Positions 8,503-13,341 of a DNA stretch of 13,341 bases are shown here, piece after piece. The notes beneath the pieces were generated by a model. That model did not search any database and was not told the DNA's origin. It saw nothing but the letters and a program-made list of their open reading frames with translations. Every line of letters starts with the position of its first letter. Within the stretch, counting starts at the first letter, position 1. The stretch is from Spirochaetaceae bacterium (GTDB taxonomy: Bacteria > Spirochaetota > Spirochaetia > Treponematales > Breznakiellaceae): positions 1 to 13,341 of the forward strand of contig JAITCP010000009.1 in NCBI GenBank assembly GCA_031283025.1, in the 5' to 3' direction. Position numbers and translations under genes: made by a program.

Positions 8503-9225
8503 GTGCCGCGTTTATTGGAAGTGAATAACCTGACCGCCGGAATAAAAAAAGACGGAGAAATATTTCAAATACTGAAGGATGTTAGTTTTTTTATTGACGA
8601 GGGGGAAATCGTCGGCCTTGCAGGAGAGTCAGGCTGCGGAAAGAGCATGACTGCCCTGTCAATTCCAAACCTTCTGCCCAAGCCCGTAAAAATCCTTGGC
8701 GGAGAAATAATTTTTAATAACAAACAACTAACTTCCCTGGGTGAAAAAGAACTGTGCGGCATAAGGGGAAAGGAAATCTCCGTAATTTTTCAGGATGTAA
8801 GGCAGTCGCTCAATCCGCTGATGAGGGTCGGCGGTCAGATTACGGAAATGCTGGAACTTTCAGGCAGTACGGACAGGGAGGCTAATAAAACTCAAGCGCT
8901 GGAAATGCTCGTCTCGCTTGGCTTTGAAGAACCTGAAAAAATATTTGACGCTTTTCCCCACCAGCTTTCAGGCGGAATGTGTCAGCGCGTAATGACGGCA
9001 ATCGCCGCAATCCGCCGTCCGCGCCTTTTGTTAGCTGACGAGCCATCAAGCGCGCTTGACATGGAAAGCCAACAGCGCATTCTTTCCCTGTTACTTGAAA
9101 TGAACCGCAAATACAAAACGGCGGCATTGATCATATCGCACGATCTTTCGATAATACGGCAATTTTGCAGCCGCTTTCTTGTTATGTACGCCGGAAGAAT
9201 CATCACGGGAGGATCCAATGGCTGA
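8503..9225 (+). CDS. ABC transporter ATP-binding protein, DppD/NikD type (short form)
   Basis: First ATPase subunit of the importer. I place the start at GTG 8503 because GGAGG (8493-8497) lies 5 nt before it and the preceding gene stops at 8501. An in-frame TTG at 8491 would add four residues and consume the Shine-Dalgarno. The 240-residue product has Walker A GESGCGKS at 41-48, a Q-loop in VIFQD, signature LSGGM, Walker B LLLADEPSSALD and the H-loop in IISHDL. It ends soon after the H-loop (YAGRIITGGSNG) and lacks the C-terminal oligopeptide-transporter extension with the HPYT motif found in DppD/OppD. That makes it closer in size to NikD/CntD. It overlaps the next gene by 8 nt. Confidence 0.92.
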   Translation: MPRLLEVNNLTAGIKKDGEIFQILKDVSFFIDEGEIVGLAGESGCGKSMTALSIPNLLPKPVKILGGEIIFNNKQLTSLGEKELCGIRGKEISVIFQDVRQSLNPLMRVGGQITEMLELSGSTDREANKTQALEMLVSLGFEEPEKIFDAFPHQLSGGMCQRVMTAIAAIRRPRLLLADEPSSALDMESQQRILSLLLEMNRKYKTAALIISHDLSIIRQFCSRFLVMYAGRIITGGSNG

Positions 9226-9931
9226 AACTCCCCTGCTTTTAATCCGTAATGTTTCAAACGTCTATATCAGCCGCAGGTTCGGCCTTTTTGGGAAAAAAGA
9301 AATAAAACCGGTCCTTAACAACATAAATCTTGAATTGCATTCAGGAGAAATTTTCGGGCTTACGGGCAAGTCAGGCTGCGGCAAAACAACTCTTGCCCGC
9401 TGCATTTTGGGCATTATTGATTATGAAGGAGAAATCCTGCTTGACGGACAGAGACAAAAAAAACCGCCGCCTATCCAGATGGTTTTTCAGGAAACGGGCG
9501 CGTCGTTAAACCCCTGCAAAAACATCGGCTGGCTTATGGAAGAGCCGCTTGTCATTCACAGGATCGGAAACAGGGAAGAACGCAGGCGCAAAATCGACAA
9601 AATGCTATTGAGCGTAGGCCTTGATCCGTCCTACAAAACGCGCCGTGTTCACGAGCTTAGCGGCGGACAAAAACAGCGTGCCTGCATCGCCCGCGCCCTG
9701 ATTCTCTCTCCGCGCCTTTTAATCGCCGATGAAGCGATCAGTTCCCTTGACGTATCGGCGGGCGCGCAGATACTCAACCTGTTCAAAACATTACATAAAA
9801 ACCTCAATCTGACGATTCTTTTTATTTCGCATAACAAAGACGCTGTGGAGTACCTTTGCGGCAAAATGGCGGTTATGGAGAACGGAAAGATAATGATGCG
9901 TACTGAGGCGGAAACCGCGGCGCTCATTTAA
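9218..9931 (+). CDS. ABC transporter ATP-binding protein, DppF/NikE type (short form)
   Basis: Second ATPase subunit, expected to pair with the preceding one. The start ATG 9218 is supported by GGGAGG at 9207-9212, 5 nt upstream; it overlaps the end of the previous gene. The 237-residue product has Walker A GKSGCGKT, Q-loop MVFQE, a canonical LSGGQKQR signature, Walker B LLIADEA followed by SSLDV, and an H-loop SHN. Walker B is followed by Ala where relatives usually have Pro (DEA instead of DEP). Like its partner it stops shortly after the H-loop region and lacks the long C-terminal extension of OppF/DppF. It closes the five-gene overlapping set. Confidence 0.92.
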   Translation: MAETPLLLIRNVSNVYISRRFGLFGKKEIKPVLNNINLELHSGEIFGLTGKSGCGKTTLARCILGIIDYEGEILLDGQRQKKPPPIQMVFQETGASLNPCKNIGWLMEEPLVIHRIGNREERRRKIDKMLLSVGLDPSYKTRRVHELSGGQKQRACIARALILSPRLLIADEAISSLDVSAGAQILNLFKTLHKNLNLTILFISHNKDAVEYLCGKMAVMENGKIMMRTEAETAALI

Positions 9932-9955
9932 CACTGGAAACAGTCCTGTACTTTG

Positions 9956-9964
9956 TGCTATGTT
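9956..9964 (+). promoter_or_regulatory. Possible extended -10 promoter before the MFS gene
   Basis: TGC-TATGTT is an extended -10-like element 24 nt before the ATG at 9988. The hexamer is a moderate match and no clear -35 is visible. It could give the MFS gene its own transcript in addition to read-through from the ABC operon. Confidence 0.25.
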
Positions 9965-9987
9965 TAGATTAGAAAAAAGATACAACT

Positions 9988-11253
9988 ATGACAACAGACA
10001 GCCGGACAAAAAAACAGCATCGCCCCCGCTTTATCGGCAACACCTACCGTCCCGACGCCAAAGTGGGGCGGTTTTTAAGCGCGCTTGTCCTTTTTGGAGT
10101 ATCCTACGGGCTTTACCGGGGGATTCAGGATAATTATCTTGCGGAGATAATTCACATTACCCCGTTTGAACGGGGCATAGTTGAATTTTTCAGGGAAACT
10201 CCCGGCCTGCTGCTTATACTGATCCTGGCTCTTATGTACAGATTCGCGGACAGCAAAGTTTTCAAAATCGGCGTTGCCATTATGGCCGGGGGAACTGTGG
10301 GGCTTCTTCTGTCCAGTATGAGCCCTCTTTTTATGACAAAAATCTTTGTGGTAATTTTTATGGTTCTTTTCAGCACCGGCGAACACATTATCATGCCTGT
10401 GCGGGCTACAATCGCAATGGACATCGCAAAAAAAGAAAAAACCGGAGCGTCTTTGGGGCTGTCAAATTCGATCAGCCAATTTGGCAACATAGCCGGATTC
10501 ATCTTTGTAACGGTGATTTTTTTCCTTCTTGGCAAAATTGGTTTTAACAGAACGGATATTTTCGGGTACAGAATTGTCTTTGGCGCCTCCGCCGCGCTGA
10601 TGACAACAGCGGCTCTTGTCGCGGCAGCCCTCCGCGAAACCACGCTCAAGGCGGAAAGGCGCAGGTTTTATTTCGCTAAAAAGTTTTACAAATTCTATAT
10701 GCTGGAAGTTTTTTACGGGGCGCGAAAACAGATATTTCTTACTTTTGCCCCGTATGTGTTAATCCTCCAATACGGAGCAGACCCGTCGATAATGTCGATA
10801 CTATACGCAATCTGCGCCGGTTTCGGAATGTTATGCAGCCCCCTTATCGGCAGGATTATCGACAAAGTTGGTTACAAAGCGGTCATGGTCGCCGATACCC
10901 TCATCCTCATAGTGGTCTGCCTTCTTTACGGTTTTGCGCACAGGCTGTTTCCGCACAACATAGCCTTTTTTGTCGTCTGCTGTAACTTTGTGCTGGATTC
11001 GATTATCTCCATAGCGAGCATGGCGAGTAATATCTATGTACAGCGCATAGCCGCTAATCAGGAAGAAATTACCTCTACCCTTTCCACGGGTATTTCGGTA
11101 AACCACATTATCAGTATTTTTATCGCGCTTATGGGCGGCTGGATTTGGAAAGTTACCGGCATTGGGGTGCTCTTTTCGCTCTCCGCTTTCCTTGGGCTTC
11201 TAAACAGTATTTACGCGGCGACAATCAAGAAGGACGAGGAATACAGCGGTTAG
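9988..11253 (+). CDS. Major facilitator superfamily transporter
   Basis: Inner-membrane secondary transporter of 421 residues, normal MFS length, with about a dozen hydrophobic segments in two halves separated by a basic cytoplasmic loop (ETTLKAERRRFYFAKKFYKFY). A motif-A-like sequence GRIIDKVGYKAVM follows a helix in the C-terminal half. The gene starts 56 bp after the last ABC gene in the same direction. Only a weak purine-rich stretch precedes the ATG (9971-9980). Direction and substrate cannot be read from sequence. The position directly after a receptor-permease-permease-ATPase-ATPase set resembles metallophore systems, in which the MFS protein exports the chelator and the ABC importer recovers the metal complex. 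I treat this as a hypothesis only. Confidence 0.85.
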   Translation: MTTDSRTKKQHRPRFIGNTYRPDAKVGRFLSALVLFGVSYGLYRGIQDNYLAEIIHITPFERGIVEFFRETPGLLLILILALMYRFADSKVFKIGVAIMAGGTVGLLLSSMSPLFMTKIFVVIFMVLFSTGEHIIMPVRATIAMDIAKKEKTGASLGLSNSISQFGNIAGFIFVTVIFFLLGKIGFNRTDIFGYRIVFGASAALMTTAALVAAALRETTLKAERRRFYFAKKFYKFYMLEVFYGARKQIFLTFAPYVLILQYGADPSIMSILYAICAGFGMLCSPLIGRIIDKVGYKAVMVADTLILIVVCLLYGFAHRLFPHNIAFFVVCCNFVLDSIISIASMASNIYVQRIAANQEEITSTLSTGISVNHIISIFIALMGGWIWKVTGIGVLFSLSAFLGLLNSIYAATIKKDEEYSG

Positions 11254-11327
11254 GCTGCTGGTGTACTGTAAATGTACATGGCACCCATTTTTGCCTTCAT
11301 CTGACATTTCGGAACTGACATGAATTA

Positions 11328-11356
11328 GGGAACATCTGAAGTTTTTAGAGATTCCC
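11328..11356. repeat. Dispersed palindromic repeat, copy C
   Basis: The right half GTTTTTAGAGATTCCC (11341-11356) is the exact reverse complement of the left end of the composite element at 5057-5072. The left half (GGGAACATCTGAA) is degenerate. It folds as 5 bp (GGGAA/TTCCC), a small internal loop, then about 6 bp including one G-T pair. It ends one base from the stop codon of the minus-strand transposase remnant, so it could act as a 3' hairpin for that gene. Confidence 0.6.
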
Positions 11357-11357
11357 A

Positions 11358-11804
11358 TTACAACGTCTTGATAGTTTCTGCCGGAAGGCCGGTAATTTTC
11401 CGGATAATATCCAGCGACAACCCCTCCGCTAATGCAGTACGGGCAACTTCTTCCCTGCCTTCTTCAAAACGAAAAGCCAAAGCATTATCCCAATTCCATT
11501 CGGTCATTAGCATATTCATCACCTCCGTTGCATTCTTTTCAAGAAATTCCCTGAGTATATCATGATCCCGGCAGTATATGACTGCTTTCTTAAACGCATC
11601 TTCCAGATTCTTTGTCTCTTTTTCAAACTCTCTTACCTTTTCTATAAACGCACTGTACTCCCCCAGAGTTTTGCACTTCTCTGCTATACCCTTGTTCTTC
11701 CCCCGCCCCAGAGGGGCGGGGTATTAAACCCTCGCCACGAATAAATTGGGATCGCTGAAAAGGAAGGAAAAAAAGCTGTCTTTGTATTTGATATTTGCGC
11801 CCAC
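11358..11804 (-). pseudogene. PD-(D/E)XK nuclease family transposase (Rpn type), internally deleted remnant
   Basis: Two pieces of one Rpn/PD-(D/E)XK transposase lie in the same reading frame. The N-terminal piece begins at GTG 11804 and gives the family start motif KYKDSFFSFLFSDP. The C-terminal piece (11358-11699) gives KNKGIAEKCKTLGEYSAF, then TEWNWDNALAFRFEEGREE, and ends with GLSLDIIRKITGLPAETIKTL-type sequence, the usual tail of this family. Between them a TAA stop (11724-11726) and a GC-rich palindrome replace what should be well over 100 residues, including the catalytic core, so the gene is dead. The N-terminal start has no good Shine-Dalgarno. Intact members are roughly 300 residues. 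Assignment comes from recognised motifs, not from a search. Confidence 0.75.
11701..11721. repeat. Perfect GC palindrome at the transposase deletion junction
   Basis: CCCCGCCCC-AGA-GGGGCGGGG: perfect 9-bp arms with a 3-nt loop. It lies exactly between the conserved N-terminal and C-terminal segments of the transposase remnant. The form resembles REP-type or IS200/IS605-type terminal hairpins, or a scar left by one; the sequence alone does not decide which. Confidence 0.7.
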
Positions 11805-11823
11805 AATCCTGTTTTAGGTTGTT

Positions 11824-11850
11824 AGGGCGGTTTTTTCAAGGCACCGCCCT
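11824..11850. repeat. Inverted repeat upstream of the transposase remnant
   Basis: AGGGCGGT (11824-11831) and ACCGCCCT (11843-11850) form perfect 8-bp arms around an 11-nt loop. A smaller competing pairing, CAAGG (11837-11841) with CCTTG (11851-11855), overlaps it. No T-run follows on either strand after the stem, so it is not a standard terminator. It lies upstream of the GTG of the minus-strand remnant and upstream of the hydrogenase promoter. Confidence 0.4.
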
Positions 11851-11876
11851 CCTTGCCTCTCTCCCAAAAATACCCC

Positions 11877-11905
11877 TTGCACAGCTTTCTCTTTTCTCTT
11901 ATAAT
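11877..11905 (+). promoter_or_regulatory. Likely sigma-70 promoter of the hydrogenase operon (P1)
   Basis: TTGCAC (11877-11882) and a perfect TATAAT (11900-11905) are separated by exactly 17 bp. The -35 box shares only the TTG core with the consensus. The expected start is near 11912, giving a leader of about 88 nt before the ATG at 12001. Confidence 0.55.
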
Positions 11906-11922
11906 TGTGCTAGTTAGAGTTT

Positions 11923-11948
11923 GTCCATAATGTAGACACATTATGGGC
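11923..11948 (+). promoter_or_regulatory. Palindrome in the hydrogenase leader (operator or RNA hairpin)
   Basis: CCATAATGT (11925-11933) and ACATTATGG (11938-11946) are perfect 9-bp arms around AGAC, extended by a G-T and a G-C pair to 11923-11948. It starts about 11 bp past the predicted P1 start, a good place for a repressor site or a leader hairpin. It does not match the usual Rex (TTGTTAA-N4-TTAACAA type), Fnr or Crp consensus. Confidence 0.5.
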
Positions 11949-11949
11949 C

Positions 11950-11972
11950 CGGACTGGTAGTCCGCAACTACC
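11950..11972 (+). promoter_or_regulatory. Two mutually exclusive hairpins in the hydrogenase leader
   Basis: CGGACT (11950-11955) can pair with AGTCCG (11959-11964). GGTAGT (11956-11961) can instead pair with ACTACC (11967-11972). Both are perfect 6-bp stems that share bases 11959-11961, so only one can form at a time. They lie between P1 and the Shine-Dalgarno. This is suggestive of an RNA switch, but short stems also arise by chance. Confidence 0.35.
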
Positions 11973-11973
11973 T

Positions 11974-11979
11974 TATAAT
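11974..11979 (+). promoter_or_regulatory. Second TATAAT box before the hydrogenase operon (possible P2)
   Basis: A second perfect TATAAT sits 21 nt before the ATG at 12001. No good -35 box lies 17 bp upstream. If active, transcription would start near 11986 and skip the leader hairpins while keeping the AGGGGG Shine-Dalgarno at 11990-11995. Confidence 0.35.
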
Positions 11980-12000
11980 TAACCGAACGAGGGGGTTTTC

Positions 12001-12486
12001 ATGGCTCAAGCTGCTCAAAAGGAAGAAATCAGCTTTCCTCCTGAATTAATTGCTTTTATTGACGAATGGAAGGTAAAACCGGGGAGTCTTATCATGATCC
12101 TCCACAAAACCCAGGAAACCTATGGCTATATCTCCCGGGCGGCGGCGGAACAGCTTTCCCTTCTTACCGGCATACCTTTGGCCCGGATTTACGGGGTTAT
12201 TACCTTTTATCATTTTTTCAAGACAACCAAGCCGGGAAAGCACAAAATCTCCGTGTGTATGGGCACCGCCTGCTACTTAAAGGGCGGCCAGGACCTGCTT
12301 GAAGAAGCCCGGAGCCTTTTGGGGATAAGCGGGGGAGAGGTTAGCGAAGACGGCCTTTTTTCCGTCGATCAGGTGCGCTGTGTCGGCTGCTGCGGGCTGG
12401 CGCCGGTAATGGTGATAGACAACGATACCTACGGGAAACTCACCAAGGAAATGCTGCCGGGGATTATCGCCAAATACCGCAGTTAG
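12001..12486 (+). CDS. NuoE/HndA-type [2Fe-2S] subunit of NAD(P)-linked [FeFe]-hydrogenase
   Basis: The 161-residue protein is a thioredoxin-like [2Fe-2S] ferredoxin of the 24-kDa NADH dehydrogenase (NuoE) family. It has an N-terminal helical part (LHKTQETYGYIS, GVITFYHFF) and four cluster ligands: Cys86 and Cys91 in CMGTAC, and Cys127 and Cys131 in CVGCC, with Cys130 as an extra cysteine. ATG 12001 has AGGGGG 5 nt upstream. Followed by an ATP-binding protein and an HndB-like protein, it is better explained as the small electron-transfer subunit of an Hnd/Hyd-type cytoplasmic [FeFe]-hydrogenase than of complex I. In such complexes it relays electrons with the NuoF-like subunit between NAD(P)H and the hydrogenase. 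The rest of the operon lies outside the window. Confidence 0.9.
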   Translation: MAQAAQKEEISFPPELIAFIDEWKVKPGSLIMILHKTQETYGYISRAAAEQLSLLTGIPLARIYGVITFYHFFKTTKPGKHKISVCMGTACYLKGGQDLLEEARSLLGISGGEVSEDGLFSVDQVRCVGCCGLAPVMVIDNDTYGKLTKEMLPGIIAKYRS

Positions 12487-12493
12487 GGGCAGA

Positions 12494-13168
12494 GTGCACT
12501 TTAGTTTAGCCGATTTGGCGGCGGATATAACCCAGAACAGCGCCGAATCGGGGGCCAGTCTGGTAGGGCTGGAGATTAGGGAGACCGTTGCGCCGGGTGT
12601 TCCGGCAAAAGGGGAATTCCGGTTTATAGCCGGGGACAACGGCAAGGGGATGAGCGGGGCCGGACTGGACAGGGCCATGGATCCCTTTGTTACCGACGGG
12701 GTCAAGCACCCCGGAAGAAAGGTGGGGCTGGGGCTTCCCTTTCTTATCCAGACCGCCGTCCAATCCGGGGGCGGCTGGAGGATCAGTTCCGCCACAGCGG
12801 GCGGCGAGCGGGCAATCCGCTCGGGGGGCGGCGCTCCTGCTGACGGCGTAAGCGCCGCCGGCATTGATGCCAGCGGTACAGATACCGCAGGCGCTTCCGG
12901 TACAACGGCGGAAGCCTGGTTCGATCTGGCCAATGTGGATACTCCCCCGGTGGGGGACATTCCCGGCCTTTTCCGGACGGTGCTACTTTTTAGCGGGCCC
13001 CAGGAGATAGTCCTAAAGCGGAGCCGCAAAGGCGGTAATGCGGAGCTGGATTATGAGGTAAAGAAGACGGAATTAACAGAAGCCCTGGGGGGTGATTTGG
13101 AGGATGTTTCATCCCTGGTACTGCTGGGGAAGTACCTCCGTTCCCTTGAGGGCTTTGAGGAAGAATAA
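12494..13168 (+). CDS. GHKL-fold ATP-binding protein of the hydrogenase operon, function unknown
   Basis: A 224-residue protein with a histidine-kinase/MutL-type (GHKL) ATPase fold: an N-box with Asn15 in DITQNSAESGAS, a G1 box DNGKGM at 48-53 and a G2 box GLGLPFL at 78-84. There is no dimerisation/phosphoacceptor domain, receiver or membrane segment, so it is not a complete sensor kinase. An Ala/Gly/Ser/Thr-rich insert occupies about residues 108-140 before conserved-looking sequence resumes (FDLANVDTPPVGDI). Start GTG 12494 lies 7 nt after the previous stop, with AGGGG 4 nt upstream. Stand-alone proteins of this kind recur beside NuoE-like genes in [FeFe]-hydrogenase operons of anaerobes, but their role is not established to my knowledge. 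A regulatory or anti-sigma-like kinase is one possibility. Confidence 0.8.
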   Translation: MHFSLADLAADITQNSAESGASLVGLEIRETVAPGVPAKGEFRFIAGDNGKGMSGAGLDRAMDPFVTDGVKHPGRKVGLGLPFLIQTAVQSGGGWRISSATAGGERAIRSGGGAPADGVSAAGIDASGTDTAGASGTTAEAWFDLANVDTPPVGDIPGLFRTVLLFSGPQEIVLKRSRKGGNAELDYEVKKTELTEALGGDLEDVSSLVLLGKYLRSLEGFEEE

Positions 13169-13176
13169 ATTAAAAT

Positions 13177-13208
13177 GAATCTCTAAAACCACAGTTTTTT
13201 GAGGTTCC
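13177..13208 (+). repeat. Dispersed palindromic repeat, copy D, inside the hydrogenase operon
   Basis: GAATCTCTAAAAC (13177-13189) faces GTTTTTTGAGGTTC (13194-13207) around CACA. It forms 5 bp next to the loop, a small internal loop, and a 7-bp outer stem with one G-T pair. The sequence matches copies A-C. It lies 9 bp after the stop of the ATP-binding protein gene and 3 bp before the AAGGAG of the next gene, so the mRNA would carry the hairpin directly at that ribosome binding site. Confidence 0.6.
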
Positions 13209-13223
13209 TAAAGGAGAGTGGTT

Positions 13224-13341
13224 ATGGCAATGACATTGGAGGAGCTGCGCAAGCTCAGGGAAACCAAGAAAACGGACATCCAGCGGCGCGAAGCCGAAGG
13301 AAAGGACATTCAGGTTATTGTAGGCATGGGAACCTGCGGTA
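13224..13341 (+). CDS. HndB-like (2Fe-2S) thioredoxin-like protein, 5' part only
   Basis: The reading frame starts at ATG 13224, with AAGGAG 7 nt upstream, and runs open to the window edge (39 codons visible). The visible part has a short charged helix (TLEELRKLRETKK) followed by a beta strand and first cluster cysteine (VIVGMGTCG), the pattern of the small thioredoxin-like [2Fe-2S] HndB proteins and of the N-terminal domain of fused NuoF/HydB subunits. Its place after the NuoE-like and ATP-binding genes matches Hnd operons. Whether it is a stand-alone HndB or a fused NuoF-like subunit cannot be told from this fragment. Confidence 0.75.
   Translation, partial: MAMTLEELRKLRETKKTDIQRREAEGKDIQVIVGMGTCG

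Noticed and set aside
11260..11292. Possible terminator after the MFS gene (TGTAC/GTACA hairpin, then five T)
   Set aside because: The stem is only 5 bp and the T-run starts 9 nt after it, so it does not fit an intrinsic terminator.
11368..11744. Plus-strand open frames at 11368-11565 and 11562-11744
   Set aside because: The opposite strand encodes recognisable transposase sequence across this stretch, so these are shadows.
11923..11948. Rex, Fnr or Crp operator in the hydrogenase leader
   Set aside because: The palindrome is real, but its half-sites do not match the known consensus of any of these, so no regulator is named.
12277..13029. A 250-codon minus-strand open frame opposite the hydrogenase genes
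   Set aside because: It is Pro/Ser/Ala-rich and antisense to the GHKL and HndA-like genes, both supported by motifs and ribosome binding sites.

Overview
The window looks like a chromosomal piece of a host-associated spirochete, most likely a Treponema of the termite-gut type. This is an inference from four things: the start of an Hnd-type [FeFe]-hydrogenase operon, a spirochete-style lipobox, a PD-(D/E)XK 'Rpn' transposase remnant, and moderate G+C with abundant small palindromic repeats. No rRNA gene or species marker is present, and I saw no tRNA or CRISPR array.

Layout. (1) 167-4993, minus strand: one very large Lhr-type superfamily 2 DNA helicase with Ala/Gly/Thr-rich low-complexity inserts, one of them a 48-bp tandem repeat. 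(2) 4994-5212: a divergent intergenic region with a 119-bp MITE-like composite palindrome (5057-5175), flanked on each side by a promoter whose -10 box sits exactly 6 nt from the start codon. (3) 5213-9931, plus strand: a complete, tightly coupled five-gene ABC importer of the peptide/nickel (Opp/Dpp/Nik) class: lipoprotein receptor, two permeases, two short ATPases. The second permease contains an 18-T run. An MFS transporter follows at 9988-11253, so the gene order resembles metallophore cassettes of the cntABCDFE kind. (4) 11254-12000: a non-genic stretch with another copy of the palindromic repeat (11328-11356), an internally deleted PD-(D/E)XK transposase on the minus strand (11358-11804) with a perfect GC palindrome at the deletion junction, and the promoter/leader of the next operon. 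(5) 12001-13341, plus strand: a NuoE/HndA-type [2Fe-2S] subunit, a GHKL-fold ATP-binding protein of unknown role, and the 5' end of an HndB-type [2Fe-2S] thioredoxin-like protein. This is the usual start of an NAD(P)-linked, probably electron-bifurcating, [FeFe]-hydrogenase operon; the NuoF-like and catalytic subunits would lie beyond the right edge.

How it fits together. The ABC-MFS block is visibly more AT-rich than the Lhr and hydrogenase regions and is bracketed by a perfect 16-bp inverted repeat belonging to the dispersed palindrome family, which suggests a module with its own history. The features most worth follow-up are the 18-T tract in the permease coupling loop, the palindrome family (including a copy inside the hydrogenase operon), the deletion-scar palindrome in the transposase, the twin leaderless-type promoters, and the hydrogenase leader with competing hairpins.
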